Part shown: piece by piece, positions 54,520 to 63,629 of the stretch
Numbering within the stretch: the stretch's first letter is position 1
How the letters are laid out: each line of letters opens with the position of its first letter
Assembly (NCBI RefSeq): GCF_028610675.1
Contig: NZ_JAQQWS010000014.1
Coordinates: 11,307 to 75,306, forward strand
Source of the DNA: Alkalihalobacillus pseudalcaliphilus
Lineage (GTDB): Bacteria; Bacillota; Bacilli; Bacillales; Bacillaceae_D
Reading direction: 5' to 3'
DNA length: 64,000 nucleotides
The notes under the pieces: model-generated
Told to the model about the DNA's origin: nothing
What the model saw: only the letters and a program-made list of their open reading frames with translations
Databases searched by the model: none
Made by a program: the position numbers and the translations under genes

Positions 54520-55624
54520 CTATTTACTTAAAGACGAGCGTAAATAAGAGTCAATAAAACCATCAATATCTCCGTCCATTACACCGTTTGTGTTACCAAC
54601 TTCGAAGTTTGTACGGTGATCTTTAACCATACTATATGGGTGGAAAACATAAGACCGAATCTGACTACCCCAGCCAATTTCCTTTTGCTCACCACGGATT
54701 TCGTCTAATTCACGTTGCTGCTCTTCAATTTTAAGTTGATAAAGCTTAGCTTTCATCATTTTCATAGCCTGTTCACGGTTTTTAATCTGCGAGCGTTCGC
54801 TTTGACAGGTTACAACCGTATTAGTTGGTAGATGAGTAATACGAACCGCTGAATCCGTCGTATTAATATGCTGTCCACCCGCACCACTTGCACGGTACGT
54901 ATCAACTTTTAAATCCTCTGTGTTAATCTCAATCTCAACATTGTCATCAAGTTCCGGCATAATTTCACACGATACAAAAGATGTATGGCGGCGACCTGAG
55001 GAGTCAAATGGAGAAATACGCACAAGACGGTGAACGCCTTTTTCTGCCTTCAAGTAGCCGTAAGCATTATGGCCTTTAATTAAAAGCGTCACACTTTTCA
55101 CACCAGCTTCATCACCAGGTAAATAGTCCATCGTCTCAACTTTAAAGCCTTTCGAGTCAGCCCAACGTTGATACATACGTAAAAGCATCGACGCCCAGTC
55201 TTGTGATTCAGTACCACCTGCTCCAGGATGCAATTCTAAAATAGCATTATTTTTATCATAAGGTGCACTTAATAAAAGTTGTAATTCAAAATCATTCATT
55301 TGAGTTATTAATGCTTTTACACCTGAAAAAAGTTCCTCCGCTAAGTCCTCATCGTCCTCTTCTTTGACGAGTTCATAAGAAACCTCTAGATCCTCAAACT
55401 CTCCTTCTAACTTTAAAAAAGTGTTCACTTGCTCTTTTAGTGCATTCGATTCATTAATAACAGTTTGGGCTTTCTCTTGATTGTTCCAAAAATCAGGGTC
55501 TGTCATAATCTCGTCTAACTCAGCGATTCGCTCTTGCTTCTCATCTAAGTCAAAGAGACCCCCTAAAGTCATTTAATCGTTTCGAAATTAAACTAAGTTC
55601 TTGCTTTACTTCTACTAAATCCAT
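54520..55624 (-). CDS. prfB: Peptide chain release factor 2 with programmed +1 frameshift
   Basis: RF2 of 367 residues releases proteins at UAA and UGA. ATG 55624 follows GAGGTGG. After 24 codons the frame meets an in-frame UGA (55552-55550) in CTTTGAC, preceded by an internal Shine-Dalgarno-like AGGGGG at 55564-55559. Ribosomes shift +1 at CTT and continue in GAC. Low RF2 slows termination and favours the shift, so the protein regulates its own level. The stop-recognition SPF (RISPFDSS) and catalytic GGQ (SGAGGQHIN) motifs are intact. The coding sequence joins 55624-55553 and 55551-54520. Confidence 0.97.
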
Positions 55625-55688
55625 GTAGTCCACCTCATTCATTGATAATCCCCTCCACATCTGTGTGAGGGGATCTCGATCACTAAAC

Positions 55689-58205
55689 TTAATTATTTGT
55701 ACCGTGGCAATTTTTATACTTTTTACCGCTACCACAAGGACAAGGCTCATTACGACCTGTCGTCTCACTTTTACGAATCGGCTTACGTTTCGCTTTTTCT
55801 TTACCGTCCGTTTGTTGAACGGCTTTACCTTCTGCTACCTTTTGACGTTCAAGGTTTTGTTGAACTTGAGCTTTCATAACATACATCGAAACCTCTTCTT
55901 CAATAGAAGCAATCATTTGCTCAAACATTTCGTACCCTTCAAAACGATACTCACGTAATGGATCATTTTGACCATAGGCACGTAGGTGGATACCTTGACG
56001 CAATTGATCCATCTGGTCGATATGATTCATCCATTTGCGGTCAACCGTGCGTAGCATAATGACCTTCTCAAACTCACGCATATGTTCGGATGTAAACTGC
56101 TCTTCCTTTTCATTATAGGCAGCAATCACCTTATCATTGATTAATTCAATGATCTCTTCTGGATCAAGACCTTTCAGCTCTTTTTCCGTTAGATCATCTT
56201 CGGATAAAAGTTGATTATTAATGTAATTGGCAATCGCTTGTAAGTCCCAATCCTCTGGAACCTCACTATCAGGTGTATGCAGCTTCACATTCGTCTCGAC
56301 AACGGATTTCATCATACCTTCCACAATTTTACGAAGGTTTTCTGATTCGAGGACCTCGTCACGTTGTTTATAAATAATTTCACGCTGTTCTCTCATCACA
56401 TCGTCATACTGAAGAATTTGCTTACGAGAATCGTAGTTATTACCTTCCACTCGTTTTTGTGCACCTTCTACTCGTTTAGATAACATTTTACTTTCTAGAC
56501 GGTCATCTTCACTCATACCAATTTTATCGAGTAAATTCTTCATGTTATCGCCACCGAAACGACGTAACAATTCATCATCTAATGATAAGTAAAATTGAGA
56601 CGTACCTGGGTCTCCTTGACGTCCAGCACGACCACGTAACTGATTATCAATACGTCTACTCTCATGGCGTTCCGTACCTAATACGAAAAGTCCACCAAGC
56701 TCACGAACACCTTCACCTAACTTAATATCTGTACCACGTCCAGCCATATTTGTGGCAATTGTTACCGAGCCCTGCTGCCCTGCTGATTCAATAATCTCAG
56801 CCTCGCGCTCATGGTTTTTTGCATTTAACACATGATGCGGCACTTTCTTTTTCGTTAACATTTTTGAAATTAACTCAGAAGTCTCTACGCTAACTGTACC
56901 GACTAGCACAGGCTGCTTCGACTGATGGAGACGAATGATTTCATCGATGACTGCCTTGAATTTAGATTCCATCGTTTTATAAATTAAATCAGGCTTATCA
57001 TCACGGGCAATTGGTTTATTTGTATCAATCTCCATGACATCCATGCCATAAATATTACGGAATTCTTCTTCTTCTGTTTTCGCTGTACCTGTCATACCTG
57101 CTAGCTTTTGGTACATACGGAAATAGTTCTGGAAAGTGGTCGAGGCAAGCGTCATGCTTTCACGCTGAATCTGTAAGCCCTCTTTCGCCTCAATGGCTTG
57201 GTGTAGACCATCACTATATCGACGCCCTTTCATGAGACGTCCTGTAAATTGGTCAACGATAACAACTTCACCTTCATCAACGACATAATCGCCGTCACGA
57301 AGCATAACGACATGGGCTTTTAGTGCTTGATTCAAGTGATGATTTAATTGTACATGTCGTTGGTCATATAGATTCTCAATGCCAAAGGCCTTCTCGGCTT
57401 TATTAACCCCTTCTTCTGTTAACTGGACATTTTTTGTTTTTTCATCTAAAACAAAGTCCTCTTCTTTTTTCAACACACGTACAAATGAGTTCGTTTGTTG
57501 ATAAAGCTGGGTTGAGCGTTCCACGGAACCAGAAATGATAAGTGGTGTACGAGCCTCATCAATTAAAATCGAGTCAACCTCATCGACTAAAGCAAAATTG
57601 AGCGGACGTTGTACCTTTTGCTCTTTATAAAGAACCATGTTATCACGTAAGTAATCAAAACCTAGTTCGTTATTTGTGCTATACGTAACATCAGCGTTAT
57701 AAGCCACTTGTTTTTCTTCTTTTGGTAGGCCTGTCTCATTAAGGCCAACCGTTAAACCTAAAAATTGAAAAATTCGCCCATAATTTTCAGAGTCACGTTT
57801 AGCTAAATAGCTGTTCACGGTAACGATGTGAACACCTTTACCAGCAAGAGCATTTAAGTAAACAGCCAATGTACCTACAAGTGTTTTACCTTCCCCTGTT
57901 TTCATCTCAGCAATGTTACCTTGATGGAGAGCAATCGCACCTAATAATTGAACGCGATATGGAAACTCATTCACAACACGGCCAGCTGCTTCCCTAGCAA
58001 CGGCAAGTGCCTCCGGTAATAATTGATCAAGCGTTTCCCCTTTTTGATAACGGTCTTTAAATTGGGCCGTTTTTTCCTTTAACTGTTCGTCTGACAATTG
58101 TTTCATTTGGTCAGCTAAAGCTTCTATTTCATCTGTAACTTTTTCGTTCTTTTTTAATTGACGATTAATTTGATAGTTTCCAACCTTTTTTAACAAACCT
58201 AACAT
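55689..58205 (-). CDS. secA: Preprotein translocase ATPase SecA
   Basis: This 838-residue motor pushes unfolded proteins through SecYEG. It contains Walker A MKTGEGKT near residue 100, the DEVD box, helicase motif TNMAGRGTDIKLGEGV, a preprotein cross-linking domain, and the C-terminal zinc finger CPCGSGKKYKNCH that binds SecB or ribosomes. Length is normal. It lies 64 bp upstream of prfB, and the two are probably co-transcribed. Confidence 0.98.
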   Translation of the reverse strand: MLGLLKKVGNYQINRQLKKNEKVTDEIEALADQMKQLSDEQLKEKTAQFKDRYQKGETLDQLLPEALAVAREAAGRVVNEFPYRVQLLGAIALHQGNIAEMKTGEGKTLVGTLAVYLNALAGKGVHIVTVNSYLAKRDSENYGRIFQFLGLTVGLNETGLPKEEKQVAYNADVTYSTNNELGFDYLRDNMVLYKEQKVQRPLNFALVDEVDSILIDEARTPLIISGSVERSTQLYQQTNSFVRVLKKEEDFVLDEKTKNVQLTEEGVNKAEKAFGIENLYDQRHVQLNHHLNQALKAHVVMLRDGDYVVDEGEVVIVDQFTGRLMKGRRYSDGLHQAIEAKEGLQIQRESMTLASTTFQNYFRMYQKLAGMTGTAKTEEEEFRNIYGMDVMEIDTNKPIARDDKPDLIYKTMESKFKAVIDEIIRLHQSKQPVLVGTVSVETSELISKMLTKKKVPHHVLNAKNHEREAEIIESAGQQGSVTIATNMAGRGTDIKLGEGVRELGGLFVLGTERHESRRIDNQLRGRAGRQGDPGTSQFYLSLDDELLRRFGGDNMKNLLDKIGMSEDDRLESKMLSKRVEGAQKRVEGNNYDSRKQILQYDDVMREQREIIYKQRDEVLESENLRKIVEGMMKSVVETNVKLHTPDSEVPEDWDLQAIANYINNQLLSEDDLTEKELKGLDPEEIIELINDKVIAAYNEKEEQFTSEHMREFEKVIMLRTVDRKWMNHIDQMDQLRQGIHLRAYGQNDPLREYRFEGYEMFEQMIASIEEEVSMYVMKAQVQQNLERQKVAEGKAVQQTDGKEKAKRKPIRKSETTGRNEPCPCGSGKKYKNCHGTNN

Positions 58206-58306
58206 TTAATTCGCCCTTTCTTTTCCTAGACTAAGGTTCCTATATGCTAATTACTACTGGGGTAGTATCTTAGAGCTATATTTGTATGGAAGTTACATGG
58301 GTAATA

Positions 58307-58443
58307 ATCATTTCTTAAGGTGAGATGGCCTTTCGGTCTTGGTTTTCAAAACTCCACGCGTGCGTGAAGTAGCCAACCAAGCTTGGCTAACGGTCCAAAA
58401 ACACTTGGATTTCAGATACTAATCCTGTGGGTTACTACTATCT
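58307..58443. repeat. Dispersed repeat module Q, copy 3 (inverted)
   Basis: It contains ACTCCACGCGTGCGTGAAGT, AGCCAACCAAGCTTGGCTAA and GGTCCAAAAACACTTGG, the reverse complement of the copies at 26708 and 31858. Confidence 0.75.
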
Positions 58444-58449
58444 CTTTTT

Positions 58450-58555
58450 TTTGTGGTGGCAAAGTGAATCGGGCTTCACCATGGACTTTTTGTATAAAGT
58501 TACTTAGGAGCGATGCATTCTGCCTTGAAGTTAATCAAGTTCAACAATAACATTC
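58450..58555. repeat. Dispersed repeat module P, copy 5 (partial)
   Basis: GTGGTGGCAAAGTGAATCGG, GCTTCACCATGG and TTGTATAAAGTTACTTAGGA, then GCCTTGAAGTTAA. It directly follows module Q in the 616-bp secA-hpf interval, which holds no gene. Confidence 0.65.
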
Positions 58556-58773
58556 TTATAACGTTACAATTAATTCAACAAAACAAAGTGAACGAAAAGC
58601 CACCAATAAAAGGACTCATGCATGACCCATTGACTCTTTCTATCATTTTTAATTCATCTTCTATTTGATTAATTTTAACAGTTTCGTTCGGTGCTTACAA
58701 GCGGACAAACGAGTGAAACCATGAAATTCGATGGTTGCCATGATAGATCCTCTCCGTTTATTGTTTTTGCATC

Positions 58774-58805
58774 AAAAAAGGATGAGAAGAAATCCCTTCT
58801 CATCC
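58774..58805 (-). terminator. Terminator of hpf
   Basis: GGATGAGAAG (58780-58789) pairs with CTTCTCATCC (58796-58805). Six Ts follow on the minus strand. Confidence 0.88.
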
Positions 58806-58821
58806 CATCTATTATTTGATT

Positions 58822-59376
58822 TTATGCCTCTGGCTCAATCAAGCCATATTTTCCATCTCGGCGTTTATAGACTACATTTGTATCGCCATTCTCCGCATTG
58901 GAGAAAACGAAAAAGCTATGACCTAACATATCCATTTGTAGAATCGCTTCTTCAGCATCCATCGGTTTTAAGTTGAAACGTTTCGTTCTAACAACCTCAA
59001 GTTCATCTTCATCGACGATTTCCTCTTGCTCAAGTGGCTCCAAATCATTCTTAAACATATATTTTAAGCTGCCCTCTTGGCGGAACTTACGATTTACCTT
59101 TGTTTTATGTTTGCGAATTTGACGTTCTAGCTTTTCAATCACTAGATCAATCGCTGCATACATATCAGTATGAGTTTCTTCCGCTCTTAATAATAATTGC
59201 GGCAGTGGAATCGTAATCTCGATAATATGTTGATTATTTAGTACAGCCATCTTCACATTGACATCCGCTACCGGAGTCGTATCAAAATAACGTTCTAGCT
59301 TTCCAACCTTCTTCTCAACATATTCTCGTAAAGCTGGAGTTACTTCAATGTTTTCACCACGAATATTGTATTGCAT
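58822..59376 (-). CDS. hpf: Ribosome hibernation promoting factor, long form
   Basis: This 184-residue protein has an N-terminal RaiA/YfiA domain (residues 1-100, ending KLERQIRKHKTKVNRK) that binds the 30S decoding centre, and a C-terminal dimerisation domain (about 125-180, VVRTKRFNLKPMDAEEAILQ) that joins two ribosomes into 100S particles. It protects ribosomes in stationary phase and stress. It is a single-gene unit; a possible promoter is at 59549-59578. Confidence 0.96.
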   Translation of the reverse strand: MQYNIRGENIEVTPALREYVEKKVGKLERYFDTTPVADVNVKMAVLNNQHIIEITIPLPQLLLRAEETHTDMYAAIDLVIEKLERQIRKHKTKVNRKFRQEGSLKYMFKNDLEPLEQEEIVDEDELEVVRTKRFNLKPMDAEEAILQMDMLGHSFFVFSNAENGDTNVVYKRRDGKYGLIEPEA

Positions 59377-59548
59377 ATTAAGAACTCCTCCTTTTCAAAA
59401 TACCTTACTTCCTTCATACCTCTTCATACCTTGCTTTGCTATTTCCTAAACATCCAACGAAACAACCATCCAGTTTCGTCTAAAACGATTCCCCCAAATC
59501 AATTTCACTTAAGATGTTGAAATCAATAGGGTGTTCGTCTCTACCTTT

Positions 59549-59578
59549 ATTATAATAGACAATCATCCACATATCCAA
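59549..59578 (-). promoter_or_regulatory. Possible SigA promoter of hpf
   Basis: Minus strand TTGGAT (59573-59578) and TATAAT (59549-59554), 18 bp apart. I did not find a convincing SigB or SigH promoter, which control hpf in B. subtilis. Confidence 0.4.
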
Positions 59579-59761
59579 ACGAAAAATTGAAAAGTACACA
59601 AAAAGACATAAAAAATAGACTTTTTTGTTAATTCGCCAATTTTTGCGTTTCAATTCAATGTCATATATTACCGTTTTAAAACATTAAAGATAATGATATA
59701 TTTTTGCATGGCAGATCTGCAGGCTGGTCGAGATTAGAACGATTTGGAAGGAATTAAAAAA

Positions 59762-60397
59762 ATGAACGCATTAAAAACAATTGCCTTATTTGCTAGTGGT
59801 AGTATATTAACGGTTGCACTCATCATCCCGTTTACTGGTGAAAATAAATTAACCGAAATAGTTAACATGTTCACTACCATCAAAGGCCAATTTGAAGCTT
59901 CACAGCAAGCAAACAAAGAATGGGAAACTTATAGCCTTTCTTTAACAACCAAACTCCAAGAAGCTGAACATAACAAAAAACTTTTAGAAGAAGAGATTAC
60001 CAGACAAAAAGGACAATATGAAAAAATTGTTCAAGAAAAACAGCAGCTACATAACCAACTTACACACATACAACAGCAACATTACAATGAACTGTTAGTG
60101 AAGCAAAGGGAAATTGAGCTTAAGCAATATGAAGTCGAAATGAAGCAACAGGAAATCGAACAAAAAAATCACGAATTAATGATGAAAGACCAACAAATCA
60201 CTGAATTACAAGCAGAAAAAGCAAATCTGCTAGCACAAATTGAAAAATCGAATGACTATCAACATATGTATGAGCAACAAAAAGCAGAAACAGAAAGAGC
60301 GAATAAAGCCGTGGATGAGACTTACGAGTACGTCAAATCAATTCATGATTCAATCACCACGTCAGAAATAAAAATTCCTCCGACTAACACTAAATAG
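59762..60397 (+). CDS. Membrane-anchored coiled-coil protein of unknown function
   Basis: I do not recognise this protein. It has 211 residues: a single N-terminal membrane helix (residues 5-22, IALFASGSILTVALIIPF), then an almost continuous coiled coil from about 45 to 190, very rich in Gln, Glu and Lys, with near-repeats EIELKQYEVEMKQQEIEQK. The C-terminus is short and uncharged (KIPPTNTK). The ATG at 59762 follows GGAAGGA; a TTG six codons earlier overlaps that site. It is a lone gene with its own terminator, divergent from hpf. A scaffold or spacer role is only a guess. Confidence 0.72.
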   Translation: MNALKTIALFASGSILTVALIIPFTGENKLTEIVNMFTTIKGQFEASQQANKEWETYSLSLTTKLQEAEHNKKLLEEEITRQKGQYEKIVQEKQQLHNQLTHIQQQHYNELLVKQREIELKQYEVEMKQQEIEQKNHELMMKDQQITELQAEKANLLAQIEKSNDYQHMYEQQKAETERANKAVDETYEYVKSIHDSITTSEIKIPPTNTK

Positions 60398-60493
60398 AAA
60401 GTTGGTCCAACCTATCAGATATATGACTTACTTTGAAACGTTTTGACTGGTTACATAGCTCACTTCTGCCAAACGCCCTAGCTTTAACATTCT

Positions 60494-60535
60494 AAAGCCT
60501 ATGTGATCTTATAAGAAATTCACACAGGCTTTTTT
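60494..60535. terminator. Bidirectional terminator between coiled-coil gene and pxpC
   Basis: AAAGCCTATGTGA (60494-60506) pairs with TCACACAGGCTTT with one mismatch, followed by Ts on the plus strand and preceded by A-rich DNA. It may serve both convergent genes. Confidence 0.7.
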
Positions 60536-60538
60536 AAT

Positions 60539-61513
60539 TTAACTGAAACAAGAAAGATCCCTCACCTCACGCTCGAGCTCCCTTAAAAGTCGCTTGTACG
60601 CCCGCCACTCTTCCTGGGCTTCTTCTACCGTAACAGGCACAAAATGAAGTTCTTCACCTGGCCTCGTTTGGGCAACTTGTGGTAAATCAACCGAAATAAT
60701 TTGCCCAATTCGAGGGTAACCACCTGTCGTTTGCCTGTCTGCTAACAAAATAATTGGCTCTCCAGAAGCAGGTACTTGAATCGTGCCAAATGTCACAGCA
60801 TCCGATAAAATATCTGTTTTCCCATCTTTATGTACGAGTCCACAATTTTCTAGTCGCAAACCCATTCGATCGGACTGATTCGAAACACGCAACGGTTCCT
60901 GCCAAAACTGTTGATAGGACTCTTCGGTGAAAAAGTTCTCTTCCGGCCCGGGCATCACTCGAATATATTTACTTTTATGATAGGAAGGAATCCACTTTCT
61001 CTGTAAGGAAAGGCGAGCTTTATGGGAATGATGATTCTGCTCCCTACCTCTCAACACATCCTCATAAGCGAGCGAACGACCACCTATTCCACCAATCTCG
61101 GCTTTTATAAAAGTAGAGGCACTACCGAAAGCCTGCTCAGCAGCAAAACCACCTGTCACTGCTAAATAAGCACGCATACCTTTTTTCGCATAAGAAAACT
61201 GTATCGTTTCTCCCTTTTTCACGGTGAACACTGACCACGGCGATACTCGATTTCCTTCAATATGAGCTTCAAAGTCTGCTCCCGTTAAACAACACTGAAC
61301 CGTGGACAAAGCACGTAATGTTGGTCCCACTAAAGTAAGTTCCAAGGCGGGTTCATTTTTATGATTGCCAAGTAAGAGGTTAGCTACTTGAAACGCATAA
61401 AAATCAGCGGCACCAGACGGGGTTAGTCCACTCTGTAAAAATTGATAACGCCCACGATCTTGAATGGTCGTTAATAGCCCTGACTTTTTGACAACAAATA
61501 AATCTCTACCCAT
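60539..61513 (-). CDS. pxpC: 5-oxoprolinase subunit C (KipA/allophanate hydrolase subunit 2 family)
   Basis: This 324-residue subunit of the ATP-dependent 5-oxoprolinase PxpABC converts 5-oxoproline to glutamate. Family motifs include LLTTIQDRGRY, SGAADFYAF, RAYLAVTGGF and ILLADRQTTGGYPRIG. It overlaps pxpA by 8 bp. Homologues were first described as KipA, which antagonises the KipI kinase inhibitor of sporulation. Confidence 0.93.
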   Translation of the reverse strand: MGRDLFVVKKSGLLTTIQDRGRYQFLQSGLTPSGAADFYAFQVANLLLGNHKNEPALELTLVGPTLRALSTVQCCLTGADFEAHIEGNRVSPWSVFTVKKGETIQFSYAKKGMRAYLAVTGGFAAEQAFGSASTFIKAEIGGIGGRSLAYEDVLRGREQNHHSHKARLSLQRKWIPSYHKSKYIRVMPGPEENFFTEESYQQFWQEPLRVSNQSDRMGLRLENCGLVHKDGKTDILSDAVTFGTIQVPASGEPIILLADRQTTGGYPRIGQIISVDLPQVAQTRPGEELHFVPVTVEEAQEEWRAYKRLLRELEREVRDLSCFS

Positions 61514-62273
61514 GTTGACTCTCTAAGCTTCTGGTCATAATCCCTTCCCTCTTTAACCGTTCATGTAAATCCATCACAAACGGTAAGGCCTGAGGATGAT
61601 CACCGTGAATACAAACCGTATCTGCTTTCATTGGGATACTTTCACCAGTCAGACTCATCGTTGTTCCTTCATTAATAAACTGCAAGACTCTCTCTATGGC
61701 TAGATGCTTATCAGTAATGATGGCGTCAGCTTCTGTTCTAGGAGTTAACGTACCATTACGTTGATAACTGCGGTCAGCAAATACTTCATGAGCAACCTTT
61801 AAACCAGCTCGCTCACCAGCTCGGACAAGCTCACTACCAGACAAGCCATACAAGATCAGTGCGGGATTAACGACTCTTACAGCTTGAGCAATCGTTTCAG
61901 CGATATCAGGTTGAACAGCCGCTACATTATATAGAGCCCCATGAGGTTTTACATGTCGAAGCGTCGCCCCATATGCCAAACAGAGCCCCTGTAAGGCACC
62001 AATTTGATAGACAAGCATATGAAAAAGTTCATCCTTTTCCATTGGTATAAAACGGCGACCAAAACCTTGTAAGTCTTGATAGCCAGGGTGGGCACCAATG
62101 GCCGTACCATACTTTTGTGCTCTTTGAATAGTCTTAGCCATCACAGAAGGATCGCCAGCATGAAAACCGCATGCTATATTTACGGAAGTGACATAGGGGA
62201 TGATTTCCTCGTCTTGTCCAATAGAAAAAGCACCATAGCTTTCACCCAAGTCACAATTTAAGTCAATATGCAC
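61506..62273 (-). CDS. pxpA: 5-oxoprolinase subunit A (LamB/YcsF family)
   Basis: This 255-residue PxpA has the family N-terminus HIDLNCDLGESYGAF and conserved SVNIACGFHAGDPSVM, KPHGALYN and EVFADRSY motifs. It is set to start with GTG 62273 after AAGGAGG; further upstream codons are unlike the family. The start lies 11 bp inside the end of pxpB, so all three genes form one operon. Confidence 0.94.
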   Translation of the reverse strand: MHIDLNCDLGESYGAFSIGQDEEIIPYVTSVNIACGFHAGDPSVMAKTIQRAQKYGTAIGAHPGYQDLQGFGRRFIPMEKDELFHMLVYQIGALQGLCLAYGATLRHVKPHGALYNVAAVQPDIAETIAQAVRVVNPALILYGLSGSELVRAGERAGLKVAHEVFADRSYQRNGTLTPRTEADAIITDKHLAIERVLQFINEGTTMSLTGESIPMKADTVCIHGDHPQALPFVMDLHERLKREGIMTRSLESQHG

Positions 62274-63018
62274 GAACCTGTCCTCCTTCCACTTTGACCA
62301 CTTCTTCAATCTGCCATTGATATTTATTTTCCTCAACTAACAATTCTATTTTATGGTATTCATCTTCACCAATCGATATAAATCGTAAAAAGCTGCCAGC
62401 CTCAATCATCGTTGGATATGATTGGTACTTTTGAAAAAGTTGGAGAGGTGTTCGCCCAATGATTTGCCATCCACCAGGGGAAGAAATCGGGTAAATCCCT
62501 GTTTGCTTGCCCCCAATCCCTACGGATCCCGCATAAACCTTCTCACGTGGCACCGATAATCTCGGTGTAAAAAGCTTCTCATTTAACCCACCTAAGTACG
62601 GAAAACCCGGAGCAAAACCAATCATATAAATCGGGTACGTCGGTTCTGTATGATAATCAATCACCTCTTTTGTACTCATTTGGTGAAAGTCCGCGACATA
62701 TTCTAAATCAGGACCAAATTGACCACCATAACAAACAGGTATATGAAAAATCTTACTATGCTCTAATTTTGCATGGGGAATATCCTTTAAGCAACTTGTT
62801 AGTTCTTGCTTTAATTCTTGAAAAGAATGGATCAGTGGATCATATAAGACGGTTAACGCGGTATAACTTGGTAACCAATGCTCAACACTTTTAATGTTTG
62901 CCGCATCAAGCACTCGTTGAGCGGCAATCAACTTTTCTTGAGTGTCTAATGAAATCTCATCTCCAAAGCTAATCCGTACAGCCCGGTCACCTAATGGTTG
63001 TATTTCAAACGTTGTCAA
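62263..63018 (-). CDS. pxpB: 5-oxoprolinase subunit B (KipI/allophanate hydrolase subunit 1 family)
   Basis: This protein of about 251 residues is the PxpB subunit. Conserved segments include IQPLGDRAVRISFG, YMIGFAPGFPYLGGL, RVSVPREKV-type RLSVPREKVYAGSVGIGGKQTGIYP and SPGGWQIIGRTPL. KipI in B. subtilis inhibits the sporulation kinase KinA. I place the start at TTG 63018 because AAAGGAG precedes it by eight bases; ATG 63036 lacks a ribosome-binding site. Confidence 0.9.
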   Translation of the reverse strand: MTTFEIQPLGDRAVRISFGDEISLDTQEKLIAAQRVLDAANIKSVEHWLPSYTALTVLYDPLIHSFQELKQELTSCLKDIPHAKLEHSKIFHIPVCYGGQFGPDLEYVADFHQMSTKEVIDYHTEPTYPIYMIGFAPGFPYLGGLNEKLFTPRLSVPREKVYAGSVGIGGKQTGIYPISSPGGWQIIGRTPLQLFQKYQSYPTMIEAGSFLRFISIGEDEYHKIELLVEENKYQWQIEEVVKVEGGQVRAY

Positions 63019-63188
63019 TCCCTCCACTCCTTTCATTAATCAACATGTACACAAATTGTATATAAAGCAGCACACGGATTCAATGAGACTTTTCCTTCGA
63101 ATTATCAAAACACCCATCCAACATGTAGGTCCAATAAGGCACTCATTCCCCTTACACCAATCCATTCGCTCACACTTTTTTACATCAC

Positions 63189-63521
63189 CTACCTACGTTC
63201 ACTACGAAACTGCTCGAGCTCAGCTTTCATAGGCATACCTGACTGGGCTCCGACTTTTCCTACACTTAACGCGGCGGCATCATTGGCAAAGCGAACGGCT
63301 TCGACCAGTTCACACCCTTCACTTAGTGCTACAGCTAAAGCTCCATTAAAAGTATCACCTGCACCCGTTGTATCAACTACCTCGACCTTCTTCGCTTCTA
63401 CCCTTTCTACTTTCGTACTCTTTTGACCTAAAGCCTGCCCTTTCCTCTTACAGGAGTCGGCCCCCCCATTCCCTCCGCTATGGTTGGTGCAGGCTTCTTG
63501 GTTAGTGATTTTCTCATACAA
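63189..63521 (-). pseudogene. Ribokinase (PfkB family) C-terminal remnant
   Basis: Only the last third of a PfkB-type sugar kinase survives. The catalytic and anion-hole motif DTTGAGDTFNGALAVAL and the following RFANDAAALSVGKVGAQSGMP are intact. Upstream, the sequence from LYEKITNQEA to KRKGQALG is not recognisable as kinase, the frame meets a TAA before any usable start, and array E occupies the space where the N-terminal two thirds should lie. Probably an rbsK-like gene truncated by deletion. An alternative is a true gene split by an assembly error. Confidence 0.75.
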
Positions 63522-63629
63522 AAAAATGATTTAAACAATAATGCACTACCAATAGATAAAGAAGCAAAACCAAATTGAATCAGGAGCTGAGTTGGAAAGG
63601 ACTAATCCTCACTTTCATTTATTCTCCGT

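Noticed and set aside
54520..55624. prfB as a broken gene because of an in-frame UGA
   Set aside because: The UGA is the programmed frameshift site, with the AGGGGG stimulator and CTTTGAC slip site.
59400..59600. SigB or SigH promoter of hpf
   Set aside because: No GTTTAA/GGGTAT or SigH-like pair with proper spacing was found; only a possible SigA promoter remains.
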